Notes: generated from the letters alone by a model not told the origin. A stretch of DNA of 64,000 bases from Crotophaga sulcirostris (GCA_013397455.1 VYZB01000024.1:4401021-4465020), one strand, 5' to 3'. Positions 36,001 to 49,274 are shown, counted from the stretch's first letter. Numbers and translations: made by a program.

Positions 36001-39000
36001 GTCAGAGTTGCTTCTTAGGTGTTAGATCTAGTAAAAGGATTAAAAAACAGAAAGTAAACACTGTTCCTCTGTTGCATCTTGAGTACCAATATACTTGAGA
36101 AATCCATGTTCTGGGTGTTTCTTTTAACTATTAGTTGTGATTTTAGGAAGGAATCCAGTGGTTAGACTGGTTATTTTGTAAATATGGTAGAGGAAGGTTG
36201 GTTTGTTTTTCTTGTCCCTGTGAGTTGGTGACGCTGTATGTGCTAGAAGAACTATATGTCTTTTTTGCCCAACCCTAGATGACTGGCAAATTTTCTGCAT
36301 CCAGAGTTTCATAAACAATATAGAATGTGTTGTACCAGGCTTTCTGCCATCTGAATAGATTATTCCAGTAGTCATAGTCTGGCGCTGATAACTGTATCTG
36401 AGTATAAACAATTGATCTCATAATTAGCAGCAGCCTTCTTCAGATGTGGTGCTTTCTTTGTCCGTTATCAAATTCATGGTACTAGTTATACAATAGCACA
36501 AAAGTTTTGACTTTTACAAAGTATTGAAAAAGTGGAAGCTTGCATGCGATGGTAGTTTTCCCATTTTTCTCTCCAAAGTATGAAAATAACGTAGCAGTAC
36601 GAGACAGAGTGGCATTTGCTTGCAAGTTCCTCAATGATGCTCAAGTAAGTCTGTGGTTGCACATTAAAGCAAACTGTTAAGATGGGTTTTATTTAGAGAT
36701 GGAAGAAATCCTGGGGTGGAGGGGTGAACAATGGAACCAGTGACTCATGAGTCACTTTCACAGCTTTTTCTCATTGCAATAAGATATAAAGTATGGGATA
36801 ATCTGATCTTCAGTTTGTACCATCAGCTTGATTTTTGTCTTTGTTTTTAATATTTATGACATGCTCGTTTGTTAAATGTTACTGCATTACATCTCTTACT
36901 GTAGAGTATTTGTACTTATTCAGTATTTATTTCCACATTTTTGCCTTTTCTTGAATTAAGGCTTAGTTTTACAGCAGGGTTGTTTTCTTTTAAATTCATT
37001 GAAGTATTTAAAGAATACATAACCTCCCTCTCTGCACTTCATATCAGGAGGCTTAAAGTCTGTTGATAAATATTTGATGTCTTGCAATGTAGTGGATATA
37101 GCCATGTACCTTTTCCTTTATAACATCCAGCAAACAGCATATTCTGTTAGCAAAAGACATACTTAAAGAAAGCTATTAGAAGTTTTGACATAGATCACTG
37201 TAAATGAATTAGGAAGGGATGAACAGATGGCAAAAATTAGTAATGTATGTATTTCTTTTTCAATAGCTGAACAGGTTTATTGAAAAGCTGACAAATGAAA
37301 TGAAAGATGCCGGGAATTTGGAGGGAATACTTTTAACAGGGTTGACAAAAGATGGAGTGGACTTGATGGAAAGTTATGTTGACAGAACTGGAGATGTCCA
37401 GACAGCAAGCTATTGTATGCTACAGGTTAGTATTTCACTCAGAAATACATCTTTATAGAAGACAACTAAGCATAGTATCTTTAGTGGTACAATATTGAAT
37501 CTTCTGAACTAAAAAATATTTTCTATAATAATCTTTGACAGTATGTAGCATGCCTGTTTTGTGGAATCATCCGAAGCACTCTATGTTGACTAGAAAAGTG
37601 TATCTTCACTGTGTCTGGTTGAGATAGCTTGAGGAGATAGGAGGGGAGAGGGCCAAAAAAGCAAAAATAGTCCTAGCTGAACTGGGAATGTCCATTGCCC
37701 TGCTTACTGCTGGTGTGTTTCATGATAGGTTTGAAACTTTTTTTGGTTTTTTTTGCTTCATGATTTTGATAAAAGAACCTAGGTGAGGTTTTTCTATTTG
37801 TAGGTATTGGTAGGACATGGCAGCACAGGCATTTTCAGTTGGAGAGGCAAACTGAAGAAAAATTTTATCGAATGTCTATTACAGTTTAAACAGAAAATTA
37901 ATCTTTTTCTAGGCAAGTTTCACTGTATTCTTTCTCACATCTTGTCGTACGCTTTTTAAGGTCTTCTGAAAAAGTGAGTAATATGTATTGTCTATCTTCA
38001 ATGTGTATCTGACTGTTTTTCCTACCTGCTTTAGGGTTCTCCATCAGATGTCCTTAAAGATGAGAGGGTTCAGTACTGGATTGAGAACTACAGGAATCTC
38101 TTAGATGCTTGGAGGTTTTGGCATAAACGTGCAGAGTTTGATATTCATAGGAGTAAGTTGGACCCCAGTTCAAAACCTTTAGCCCAGGTAAATGCAGTTC
38201 ATGTATGAAGTATAATCAATCCAGAAAGAAGAGTGGCATGGTACTTCTGTAGAAAAAAGTTGCTGGCTGCACCTTGGGTTTTGTCAGGATTTCCTGTGTA
38301 AAAGAAAGATTTCAACTAAGGTTGCCCTAAAAATGTAGCCAAGTTTTTTTCTTTTTCAAAATAGTTTTTTGAGTAAGGCCTTAGTAACTCTTTTCATAGA
38401 GAGTACCGAAATGTGGTAAACAAAGCAACATTTCTTCATATCTAATCTAGGAAATCAGTTCACTGCCATTTTTATTCAAGTGTTTTTTTTTTTCTTTCCT
38501 TAAATATTTTTTCTTTCAAATAACAGGTTGTATTTTAGAAACTGTAACTTTTCAACACTTTTTCTGTGGAAACTTGCTGAAAAACAAAACCAGAGATGTA
38601 TCACCCAGCAAAATTCTGCATCATGGTGAGGATGATGCTGAAACTAGGGAACTGAACCAAGAACCAGTTCAAACTGGCTGTTTTAACTGAAGTGAAACCT
38701 CAAAGCTATTGTGAAGCCTTTGAACTAAAAGCAAACGGCAGCTTTCATTACCAGTTCTGAATATAAGCTAACCCAAAAACTGATGCCCCATCCAAATGCT
38801 ATCTATTTAACATCTGGTAGCATTTTTAGCCACCATGGTCTTAACACAGCACCTTCCACTCTATCATGCCACCTAACTATGTGTGTTACAAGCCTCAGGG
38901 CCCGAGGGTTTCAAGGGAAGGGTATTTTGCAATTCATGTATCCATCACAGCAGTTTAAGGAGAGTTGCATTTGTACTGTTCCAAGTGGAAGGGAGTTGAG

Positions 39001-41276
39001 TTTACTTCCGCTTCCTTATGCGATGAACATAAATAGCCCCTAAAGAGTTTAAAATATGTGCTTATTGGTATAAAGTCACAACTTGTGGTATAAGGAAAGC
39101 CTTCATGTCAGAGACTCCAAAATGGGTCACCTGACTATAAGGAGGTAGAGACCAGATTTAATTAAGGAGAGTAAACTTCATTGCTTTCAGTACTGCATGT
39201 ACAGCTTTTTATTATCTTAAATAATACCTTTCCAAATCTTAGCAATTGTGCATGTTTTTATGCAATTGTGCATGTTTTTATGTTCTTTTGAGGTAAGTGG
39301 CCATTATTAAGGCTGCTTTTCGGGACTGTGTGCCAAATCTATAAGCCAGGATGTTAGGAACTCCTTCACAAGTAGCCTTGGCTTTCGAGGACACTCTCTA
39401 GAATATCCAGTGTATCAGTCTTTGCTAGCTTGAAAGAATTCACCCATAGTTGTAGCAAAAATGGAATCAAACAAAAAAATGTTTTCTGCTCTCTTTAGGT
39501 GTTTGTGAGTTGCAATTTCTGTGGAAAATCAATCTCCTACAGCTGTTCGGCTATTCCTCATCAGGGGCGAGGTTTTAGCCAATATGGAGTTAGCGGTTCG
39601 CCAACTAAGTCAAAAGTTACAAGTTGTCCTGGTTGCCGTAAACCCCTTCCTCGCTGTGCACTTTGTTTGATAAATATGGGAACACCAGTTTCCAGCTGTC
39701 CAGGTATGACACAGTGGGTTTTAGTTATTCAGCTAGAGTGCTAGTTAGAGGCCTAATTATCAGTCCCTGTCAGAAGACCTTCTATTTGAACCTTTTTCTT
39801 TCTACTTGTATTCATGCCATAAATATTCTTGCTCATCATTTTGAGGCAGGGAGACCATAACTGAAAACTTGTTTACATCCCATCCAATTTTATGATGAAA
39901 ACTGTGGCTCAGTTCTTTGGTGTCAGACAGTATGCACAGTTACTCGGTTCTGACTGTTTTCCTAGTGGGGTTGTCAGTGAAATTCCATGGCTAGACAGAG
40001 GCAAAGTCAGGTGTTGTGGTAGTCAGTTTCGTGAGCCTTAAAACTGTAAGAAATGGGAAGTGAGATTCTTGAGGTGAATTGTACAGAAATCTTGGAATGT
40101 AAATGAATTGATTATTAGCTGGAAAAGGAAGAGAGAATAAATGTAATGTGATGTACTTTCTATCACTATAAAAGAATGTATGGATCATGCTGTCACAGCT
40201 AGGAGATAATTATGACTGGAGTCTCTTGGTTCTAAACATCTTGGACTTGGTGTTGTATAAGGTCTAAAAACTGATTTTGTATTTTTAAGTCAGTCTTGTT
40301 GCAGAGCCATGTGGAGCTGTGCAGTTGTCATCCTTTGACATCTCTTTATTCTTTCACTGTTGTGACTTTATTGTAATTGTTCTAATCCATAACTATTTTT
40401 TGTTGCTTTATGTATAATCTATATATTTTTAAGCATTAAAAATTAATATTTATAATTTTTAAGCAGTAAAAAAGCAGTATTTTACTTCATGTGCAGTAAA
40501 AGAAGTCCATCATTCACTAGAACACAGAAAAATCACTGAAACATAAATCACTGTTGAAAGAGATTCCGTCTGTAAAATTTATTAGGGAAGTTTAACATGT
40601 CCATAAGAAGTGAAACAACAGCTCAGCAATGTAATCTTTGTTTTGGCTTTCTGCTGGTTCTTATCTGTGTAACAATTTTACTGACTTCTCTTCTAAAATC
40701 TGGCTGCTTTCTCACATGATGTTCTAATTTCAAATTTGTTCTAATAGCGTTACTGAGACTGGAATACAAATGAAGCATAATAATTTACAAGCATATTTTG
40801 GGGTTGGGTTTGCCTCTGCACAGGAGGATCCAAGTCAGATGAAAAAGTGGATCTTAGCAAAGACAAGAAGTTAGCCCAGTTCAACAACTGGTTTACTTGG
40901 TGTCACAACTGTAGGCATGGTGGACATGCTGGGCATATGCTTAGCTGGTTCAGGTAAGCTGATGTTAAAATCTTTCTTGTCGCACTGAGTAGGACATACC
41001 TCCTTTGCTCTATCTGTCATTATAATGCTTTGTTGGTTTAGAATATGTGCAAAACTTAAGTATGATGCTCAGTTTTTTTGAGATTCTGTGTCCCTGCACA
41101 TACTTACATATGAAGTTACAAACTTCTTTTTAGTTTTATTTTACTTGTTTTTTTCCTTTTTTCTGCTATTTCTGTCTAGGGACCATACTGAATGCCCGGT
41201 TTCTGCCTGTTCTTGTAAGTGTATGCAGCTGGATACAACAGGGAATCTTATTCCAGCAGAGACTGTCCAGGCATAA
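31798..41276 (+). CDS. MIOS: MIOS, GATOR2 complex subunit (complete coding sequence, 10 exons)
   Basis: Coding exons: 31798-33094, 33300-33398, 34246-34503, 34831-35000, 36579-36644, 37267-37425, 38035-38187, 39499-39703, 40824-40953 and 41180-41276. They total 2634 bases, 877 residues plus stop, close to my recollection of 875 for the human protein. The start [10 protein letters not shown] matches the vertebrate N-terminus. Residues 1 to about 400 form a WD40 propeller, a helical region follows, and the C-terminus from about residue 736 is a cysteine/histidine-rich zinc-binding module (C-N-F-C-G, C-P-G-C, C-A-L-C, C-H-N-C, C-P-V-S-A-C). MIOS is a core GATOR2 subunit that relays amino-acid sufficiency to mTORC1 at the lysosome. 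The first coding intron is AT-AC; the others are GT-AG. The open frame that continues past 33094 to 33165 is intron. Confidence 0.97.
33095..33299 (+). other. MIOS: MIOS AT-AC (U12-type) intron
   Basis: The intron begins ATATCCTT at 33095-33102, the exact U12 donor consensus, and ends AC at 33298-33299. A branch-like element (ttcctatac) lies about a dozen bases before the end. Only this AT-AC join keeps the frame and restores [11 protein letters not shown]; no GT-AG pair there does. Confidence 0.9.
39242..39281. repeat. Perfect 20-base tandem duplication
   Basis: gcaattgtgcatgtttttat occurs twice head to tail in a MIOS intron. The identity suggests a recent slippage event. Confidence 0.85.
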
Positions 41277-41400
41277 ATATTATTTGAAAATATGGGGCTC
41301 TCTAATGCTTGGATTGTGATGAACATCCATGTATTTTTGACAAAGGTCATTTGTGACTTACTGACTGTGAAAAATAAATTGCTCTTGGATTAGTAAAACT
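41277..41400 (+). terminator. MIOS: MIOS 3' UTR with polyadenylation signal
   Basis: AATAAA at 41373-41378, about 100 bases after the stop. A second AATAAA at about 41646 could give a longer 3' end. Confidence 0.6.
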
Positions 41401-43340
41401 ATGTGTGTATGACTGTGCTTGGTAGAAACAGCTATTCCTGAAAAGAGCTTCTGGAAAAAGTATGTGGTCCTTGCTTAGAGGATTGAAGCAGTTCTGTTGA
41501 AAAGCAGTCCTGGAATTGTAGACTCATTGGATTTTGATCTTCTAAGGTTTTCAGGGCAATGCTGACTGGCTCTTTTATTTCCAAAAAAAAGGCCATTTTA
41601 TTCCAAAAAAAGCAGTGTTTGTATGCTGTGCAAGTGGGCCTTCAAAATAAACACCTGAAAAGTGTTCTTCAGAAGATTGCGAAGTGATGCTGTCCATTCC
41701 TGTTTGTAGCTTGATCACACTTTCTTGTATGCAAATTATCATTTCCTTGTAAGTTCAAAGTGCCACTGTTAATCGCATTCTAAATATTTTTATTTTGAAG
41801 AAAAATCCATTTCTTTCTGCTCCCAAGTTTTGTTAATCATAAAGTAATATCTCTGCAATTTGATGTCTTATTTAATTTACTGGTATGCCTAGCTGATGTG
41901 AATTATAATGCTAAAGAATCTATGGGGTTTGTCTCCTAGTGACTTCTACATCCTGGAGATGAGTTCCCTGAAAAGTCATGTGTCTGTTTCAATGCAGAGT
42001 GTAGGGAAACTACAGGAGGCTTGATTACATTAAAAATTAATGTTGTGATAATCTGAAATCTCAAGGACTAGAGACTTTAAAATATTTAAGTTTTAAACTA
42101 CATGCTGATGACAAAAATATTTGAAGACTTTTGGATAATCATCATTTCTCTGTACTTCTGAAATACGCTAGGAGGTGTGAAATCAACCTATATGGATCCT
42201 GCCTCTAGTCGCTAGTGGACACCAGTCTGCTCCCAAAAGGCTGCATGATATTAGGCCATTGTCAAGAAGTAGTTCTAGCTTTGTTCTGGGCTGGATTTAA
42301 GATTATTTGTTAATTTGAGAGTCAGTGATGTTCTGCTAATAAGTGTGCTAGGAGCTAATGTGTCTTGTTGTCCTTGATTTTGTAGGCAACAAAATTCACA
42401 CAAATTAGGGAAAAAAACCTGTTTTAAGGTATGTGATAATAACATCAGTTTACTTGGTGTGTGTTTATTTACTTTTAGAAACAGTATGAGTTACTTAACA
42501 CTTGTGTGCTATGAAATGCTAAATGGAATGCTAGCAATAAACTGGTACTGTATTGCCAGGACTGTGAAAATTGGTGTTTTAAAAGAGAATATATTGTAAT
42601 ATGCCACTAGTTCTAAGTGCTCTAGTGTAGTTGCAAGGAGGTAGAACGTGGAAATGTTTTCTGTAGATGTACAGGGTTACATTTAGGACTTTTGGTTATA
42701 TTTTCTGATTTAGCATTAATGTAGTAATACATCTGCGACATCTGATCTAAAATTCTTGCCTGATTGACTTTTTTTTTAGTTAAAAATATTACCAGGTACT
42801 TGTAGACATGGGAAAGCAGTTACTGTTTTTTCTTGTTAAAATATTTATTTATCTTTCCATTATTTTTGCACACTTTACGTTGCTGTTGAAGAGATCTTCA
42901 AAATGTTCCCCATCTATAAATGTAAACTGGGGTTTAATGTATGATACCCTATTTATATAAATACAGACAATAAAAACTTTTGCTTTTTAGAAATGAGGAT
43001 TTTTAAGTGTCAAGGATATGATTTTTGTTACTACAGAGGAATGATGATTAGCATTTTCTCCTAATAAATTTCAGGTCCAAGTGAATGGAACTATTAACTT
43101 ACAATGTCTTATTTTCTCATGTAAAGAAAGCATGTCTATATCACTTTCAACTTTTGTGAAATTCTATCACTTCAATAAATTAGATGCTTACTTTGACACT
43201 GAGCAGGTCTTTGAAATGTTTTGGATTATGAATGTATGCATATTCTGGCACAGCATAACTACCAGTTTTGGCTATTGTTTTTTGGCTATTTGTTTTTGGC
43301 TATATTCAGTAATTACACTATATGCAAAACTTAGAGAGGT
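41401..43340. other. MIOS-RPA3 intergenic DNA
   Basis: AT-rich with no gene seen. Near 43266-43310 there are three imperfect copies of a unit containing ttttggctatt. Confidence 0.45.
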
Positions 43341-43349
43341 GTGTGATCA

Positions 43350-44130
43350 GATTTTCCTACACAGTACTTTACTGCACAGCTGCATTCTGGTCGCCTCCCT
43401 GGAATTCAATTTCCCTAAGAGAATTTGCCAAATTTTAGTCTGTTCCTCCATTGCATGCTCACAGACTGCTTCCTGTACCTTAACCAACTGGGACATAAAA
43501 CCATTATCCCTCTGGGTTGTCTGAGCAGAGAAGGAAGTTGCAGCAGCTTGCTGGCCAACAAGGAGGGCTGCTCCCAGCTTTCTTACCTGGGAGTCCTTCT
43601 GTCCCACTGTCAGTGACCCACAAAACCACTATTTCCTGTTCTGTTATTGAACAGCTTGAACAGTTTCTCACATCTTTATCTTGTTTATGCAATCCTAATT
43701 TAGGGTTAGCAAGCCCTATAGTTATTACTTTCCCTTGTGTATCTGGAATAGCTGGCAGTTTCCCACATTGCTACCCTGGTAAATGTATATATGACCTAAG
43801 CATTATTTTTGTTTCTTATGTTGCTTTTGTGTTAGTACAGCTCTATGGCCACAGCAAGCCCTTTATTCACAAACCTTGATAGGCTGTAGAGAAGCAGATT
43901 AAGGGAAAGCACACAGCCAAAACTGTTACTTATATATGGTTTGCAAAGCCACCCATCATCACTGAAGCTGGATGAACTAGTCTTGACTGACAAGGGGAAA
44001 TTGCAGCATTTCCCACTCAGATATGTTGAAATATTTACACACAAGAGCACATATCCAGGAATGGTCTGTCTATGGGGGTAAAGTGCTACAGCCATCTGGT
44101 GGTGGATCATTTTATTGGGCCTTGGATAGT
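43350..44130 (-). mobile_element. Possible degenerate LTR-type element
   Basis: Read on the minus strand there is a TATA-like box (ccatatataag, plus 43930-43939) followed about 70 bases on by AATAAA (plus 43862-43867), the order seen in a retroviral-type LTR. Downstream lie two open but unrecognisable frames of 60-90 codons in different phases. No gag, protease or polymerase motif is seen. It may be chance or a very old fragment. Confidence 0.25.
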
Positions 44131-45076
44131 CTTGGCAGTGAACTGTACATAACATTTTACAGAATATATGTACAGGCTCAAACTACAGATTTGTTGAAGT
44201 AGAATAGTATGAAAGACTCTTCCATGCTAGAAATACATGCCTGCAATTAAGAATGACATTTTATTCTACCAAGCACTAAAATAGAGCTGTAATAGCACTA
44301 CAGGACAGCATGGTGCCATACTACATGGACCTCCTGTTCTTGTTTGATGTACAAGACTGACATACTTCAGAGGGCCTCCTCCTTCACAGTGACAGTAACT
44401 TTGTCACTGTCTTCTAAGTAGAGAGGGGGAGAAAAAACCACAGATCACCTCTTAACTTGATTATCCATCCAGTCTGTAGTAACTTTGATAAATAAGAATT
44501 CTTTAAAATAAATTTCTTGACTGAAAATACAGAGATGTCTATAGATAAGCATGAAGCTAGCAATCTTAATAAGGCACTAAATCTACCTATTAAACCTGAA
44601 GCCTGTGCGTATGAAAGGTTAATGAACACGGCTAAGGTTTATTTAAAATAATTAATAAATAAAATATTTCAAAGTAACAGAGGATATTTCCAAAGTTAGC
44701 TTTTACTTTGACTGTGTTACCTTAAGAGACGTAAGAATTCTGCTACGTGCTGTAGGTAGTCTAGATAGCAACAAAATTTGGAACTGTCTGAAAGTTTGTA
44801 TGAGTAAAGTCATACTGACAATGTGGCTGAATCTGGTACTTCTGCTTAGACTCCCACCAGGAAGTAAGGTTGTGATGGGAACTTGACAGTGACTGAAGTC
44901 CTCAAGCCTAACTAGACATCTTCCAAATTTAACATCAGTGCAAAAGGCAAGTGATTCTTGTACTCTAAAATTACCTGTGTCAGGTAAAATATAACCTGAG
45001 TTTCCATATATAAATGAAAATAGCACTTTAAAGATGCAATGTTTCAACACAAGTTGTTAAATGTAGTCAGTTCTTT

Positions 45077-45082
45077 TTTATT
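45077..45082 (-). terminator. RPA3: RPA3 polyadenylation signal
   Basis: AATAAA on the minus strand, about 440 bases downstream of the RPA3 stop codon. MIOS and RPA3 are convergent, with about 3.7 kb between their ends. Confidence 0.55.
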
Positions 45083-45523
45083 GGAGAAGAGACCATTTTC
45101 AAGATGCAAGATACCGTGGGTTCAATAAACTTGTATCAAAGCAGATGAAAAAAAAAATCTTTACATTAAAGCCTCACCCAATGTCTTCAATATGAGTTTC
45201 CTGTAAAGTATCCGTGAACCTCTACCAACAACATGAAGATGCCTACAAAACTTCAGTTTCCAGCAAGTTCACTCCTTTTACAGAACATTCTTCATGGATG
45301 CAAAAAGGTTAAATATATACCAACAGTGAGATATCCATAGAAGTGTTCCCCTTCTTGCTGAATAGTTTCAAAGAAAACATTCTTCACCATCAACACGTGG
45401 CACATGTAACAGCATCTTTTCAGTATCTTTGTTGTAAAGAAATGCAACTGCTACCATGCTGTCGGGCAAGGAAGTCAGGATACTGTTGTCCTGTCTGAAG
45501 CTCTATATATAAGCTAAGAAAAA

Positions 45524-47640
45524 TCAATTGTTCCTCCCAATACCACATGGGAAATAATCAGGGAATTCATGAATAATTTTTAGTGCTTCATTGTAGAGTT
45601 CCAGATCTGAAACAGGCAAAGAAAATGGCTATGATGCATAAGCCAAGTTCCCCACAAGCAAATGACTGCATTAAAGCACTGCTTATTTCAAAGCAGTATA
45701 GCTGAGTGGTCCCAGTCTCCCTCACCCTCCCCAGTTTTCCCAAGCCAGCCACACTCTCATTGCTTGCTTTCTGGAGGGTTACTTTTAGGTCTGCTTAGTG
45801 CACAGTCATATAAGGTCCAGTGAAGGCGAGAACAACATGGCTGGGACTGGGAGAACCATCAGACCATGATCTAGGCTGGCTCCACCTGCAAGTCAGTCCC
45901 TACAGTTTGACAGTAGAACAGTGTACTTTGTACAGAATCTTTCCCATGGCACTCTCCTTTTCTACATACTACTCCACAGCTGGCAGCTTGAAGAAAGACC
46001 TTGTCCTAAAAAAATCAATCATGCTTTCCTGTCTTACTTATTGAAGAAGAGTTCAAAACACTAAATTCATTTGTCACAATGTATATCATTACTTACCAAA
46101 TGGACTTTTATCTTCTCTGAACTGGACATATGACATGCACATTATGGTTGCCTGATTTGTTACTCTTCCCACTACTTCAAGAACTCCTGAGATCTCTTCA
46201 TCTAGCTAGAAAACATACCAAATATGAAATTATTACTAAGTTAACTTCCATTTTTACTGCATAGCGCTTAATCTAGGAACTGTCCACAACTGATGGTTTG
46301 TTCGTGACAACAGATTCCGTTCCATGTCAAACAATACAGAACTACTGAGCACCCCCATTCCCCTCCCAAAATAAACCCACAAAAGCCTCAAGCCAGTTAA
46401 ATGTGCAAGTTTTATAACAGCCAAGTACCAACGCAAAAAAAATACTAAGAAGCATCAAGTGAAGAAATCAATTTGTAAGCATATAGAACTGTATCACTCA
46501 CTGAACAGAGATTAATCCAGGACACAGCAAGAAGAATTCAGATTTTAATCCACTGCATTCAAACGTGAATAAATTATAGAACTCCATAAGAGCTAATGAG
46601 GTATCGCACGTGCCAGAAAGCAGTCCCAATATTCCAGATTCACCAGGTGTAATGGGAAATTATTTAATCAGTGATCTGTCAGTAAGTGTTCAGAATACAA
46701 AGACATCGAAACACTGACAATAGCAAGCCTTTGTCTGAACAAGGGGGAAAAAAGGGTTAAAACTTTCATCTTACTCCAAAAGCATATGGCTTGAACATGT
46801 CTTCTTTTGGTTTCAAAATACTAATTTTAAAAGTGAAGTACTATTTCAGTAGTGTTTTTCCAACATATAACTTTTACTTTCAACTTTCTAGTAAGTTTCC
46901 TGGAACACAGCAATAGATTGCCTCCCCTCCCCCCTAATTTTGAGTTTTTCTGTTGAAAGGAGGAACTACACACATGCAAACAAAGAGGGGGAAAGTTAGA
47001 AAGCATTTTGATTAGCAAATTAGAAATTCCTCCATTTATGTCAGACAAACCAGAGAGATGAACCTGGCACATTCTTTCTGCACACACCATTTTCCCCTCC
47101 CTTACAAACTAATACAGACTGCGAAGTGCCTAACACTACAGTTATGCATTTATGAAATTCAACCAGTTACTCGGTCACAGAAAGTTGTGCAAGACTCCTG
47201 CCTTGAAAGCCAGAAATCATCACATGCAATTATTTCACATGAAAATGGCCAGATTTCTCCACATTTAACAACTCATTCTCAGAGAAAAAAAGATGGAAAG
47301 ATTACACACATGCTCAGTTAATCCAGAGCACTTACCATCACACTGAAAATAATCCCTTAATTAAAAAAATTCTTAGAGGAAAAAAAAATACATAAAGGCA
47401 GAAGAGAATGCCACAGTGTTACTTCCTTAGTAGTATATGATGCCAAAAGGAAGCAATATTTCTGTGCAGTAGTTATTAGCATATCTTATACCCATTGTGT
47501 CAAGTGCTAGATTTAGCATCCACAAGAGGTAATGCCAAGCATTTCTAAAGCGTTCCTCAACTTACCGGCTCGCTCAGCTCCACAGTCGTATGTTTCCCTT
47601 CTCCATCCGAAAGCACGAAAAGCTTCCCGGTGGGATGAAT
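45524..47640 (-). CDS. RPA3: RPA3, replication protein A 14 kDa subunit (three of four coding exons)
   Basis: Exons read right to left: 47566-47640, 46097-46205 and 45524-45606 (stop 45524-45526). They encode [16 protein letters not shown], then [16 protein letters not shown], then [16 protein letters not shown] and a short tail. These match the OB fold and C-terminal helix of the smallest RPA subunit, which helps assemble the RPA trimer that coats single-stranded DNA in replication and repair. The joins are in phase and each exon has AG/GT borders. The first exon (start codon to G-R-L-E-K) is absent from the visible sequence and is expected to the right, most likely inside the 48250-49194 gap. 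Confidence 0.95.
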
Positions 47641-47643
47641 CTG

Positions 47644-47820
47644 CAAGAGACACCAGGCCCCGTGCGCTCAGAGATCAGCCGCAAGCCTCACAGGTGCAGG
47701 GGGTGCTTTCTCCCCGTTACCCCACCATTACAGCCGCCTCCTGGCTGCCTCAAGCTGCGGCCAGGCCGCCACAAGCCGCACCGGGAAGGCGGCGGCCACC
47801 CCGCCACAGGCCCAAGGCGA
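47644..47820 (-). other. RPA3: GC-rich RPA3 intron 1 segment
   Basis: GC-rich sequence after the acceptor of the second RPA3 exon. No start codon and N-terminal RPA3 frame are present. Probably the edge of the shared RPA3/UMAD1 CpG island. Confidence 0.5.
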
Positions 47821-47821
47821 T

Positions 47822-47998
47822 CAGAGTGACTTGAGTTGGAAGAGACCCATAAGGACCTTTGGGTCCAACTCCTATCCCTGCATGGGACAGCCACACCGTG
47901 TGTCTGAGGGCACTGTCCAAACGCTTCTTGCGTATTTTTAGGTTTGGCGCTGCGGCTGCTTCCCTGGGGAACTGTGCCAGTGCTCCACCACCTGCTGG
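47822..47998 (-). mobile_element. CR1 LINE 3' fragment
   Basis: gagttggaagagacccataaggacc, then gtccaactcctatccctgcatggg. Reverse orientation, cut off by the next CR1 at 47999. Confidence 0.85.
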
Positions 47999-48249
47999 GT
48001 ATCACAGTATCACAGTTTACAAGGTTGGAACGGATCTCTTGAGATCATCGAGTCCAACCTATAACCCAACACTAACACCAACTCATCATCTAAACCATGG
48101 CACTCAGTGCCTCATCCAATCTCCTCTTAAACACCTCCAGGGACGGCGACTCCACCACCTCCACCAGCAGCGCATTCCAATGGCTAATTACCCTTTCAGT
48201 GAAGAACTTTTTCTTAACATCAAGCCTAAACTTTCCCTGACGAAGCTTG
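47999..48249 (-). mobile_element. CR1 LINE 3' fragment running into the gap
   Basis: Starts tatcacagtatcacag and aaggttggaacggatctcttgagatcatcgag, continues through the CR1 3' region to the N gap. Same subfamily as 30030-30204. Points left. Confidence 0.92.
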
Positions 48250-49194
48250 NNNNNNNNNNNNNNNNNNNNNNNNNNNNNNNNNNNNNNNNNNNNNNNNNNN
48301 NNNNNNNNNNNNNNNNNNNNNNNNNNNNNNNNNNNNNNNNNNNNNNNNNNNNNNNNNNNNNNNNNNNNNNNNNNNNNNNNNNNNNNNNNNNNNNNNNNNN
48401 NNNNNNNNNNNNNNNNNNNNNNNNNNNNNNNNNNNNNNNNNNNNNNNNNNNNNNNNNNNNNNNNNNNNNNNNNNNNNNNNNNNNNNNNNNNNNNNNNNNN
48501 NNNNNNNNNNNNNNNNNNNNNNNNNNNNNNNNNNNNNNNNNNNNNNNNNNNNNNNNNNNNNNNNNNNNNNNNNNNNNNNNNNNNNNNNNNNNNNNNNNNN
48601 NNNNNNNNNNNNNNNNNNNNNNNNNNNNNNNNNNNNNNNNNNNNNNNNNNNNNNNNNNNNNNNNNNNNNNNNNNNNNNNNNNNNNNNNNNNNNNNNNNNN
48701 NNNNNNNNNNNNNNNNNNNNNNNNNNNNNNNNNNNNNNNNNNNNNNNNNNNNNNNNNNNNNNNNNNNNNNNNNNNNNNNNNNNNNNNNNNNNNNNNNNNN
48801 NNNNNNNNNNNNNNNNNNNNNNNNNNNNNNNNNNNNNNNNNNNNNNNNNNNNNNNNNNNNNNNNNNNNNNNNNNNNNNNNNNNNNNNNNNNNNNNNNNNN
48901 NNNNNNNNNNNNNNNNNNNNNNNNNNNNNNNNNNNNNNNNNNNNNNNNNNNNNNNNNNNNNNNNNNNNNNNNNNNNNNNNNNNNNNNNNNNNNNNNNNNN
49001 NNNNNNNNNNNNNNNNNNNNNNNNNNNNNNNNNNNNNNNNNNNNNNNNNNNNNNNNNNNNNNNNNNNNNNNNNNNNNNNNNNNNNNNNNNNNNNNNNNNN
49101 NNNNNNNNNNNNNNNNNNNNNNNNNNNNNNNNNNNNNNNNNNNNNNNNNNNNNNNNNNNNNNNNNNNNNNNNNNNNNNNNNNNNNNNNNNNNNN
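48250..49194. other. Assembly gap (945 N)
   Basis: Lies where the RPA3 first exon and the RPA3/UMAD1 divergent promoter are expected. The flanks are CR1 and GC-rich sequence, a common reason for assembly failure. Apparent long reading frames here are runs of N. Confidence 1.
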
Positions 49195-49274
49195 CCCGCC
49201 CTACCCGATGTGTATTTCGTTAATTAATCCTTTTCTTCCTAAATGAACCCCTCGTTTTCCCCTCCTGTGCGTCA

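Noticed and set aside
47859..49227. Frames of 326 and 454 codons
   Set aside because: Almost entirely N from the assembly gap, with CR1 at the left.
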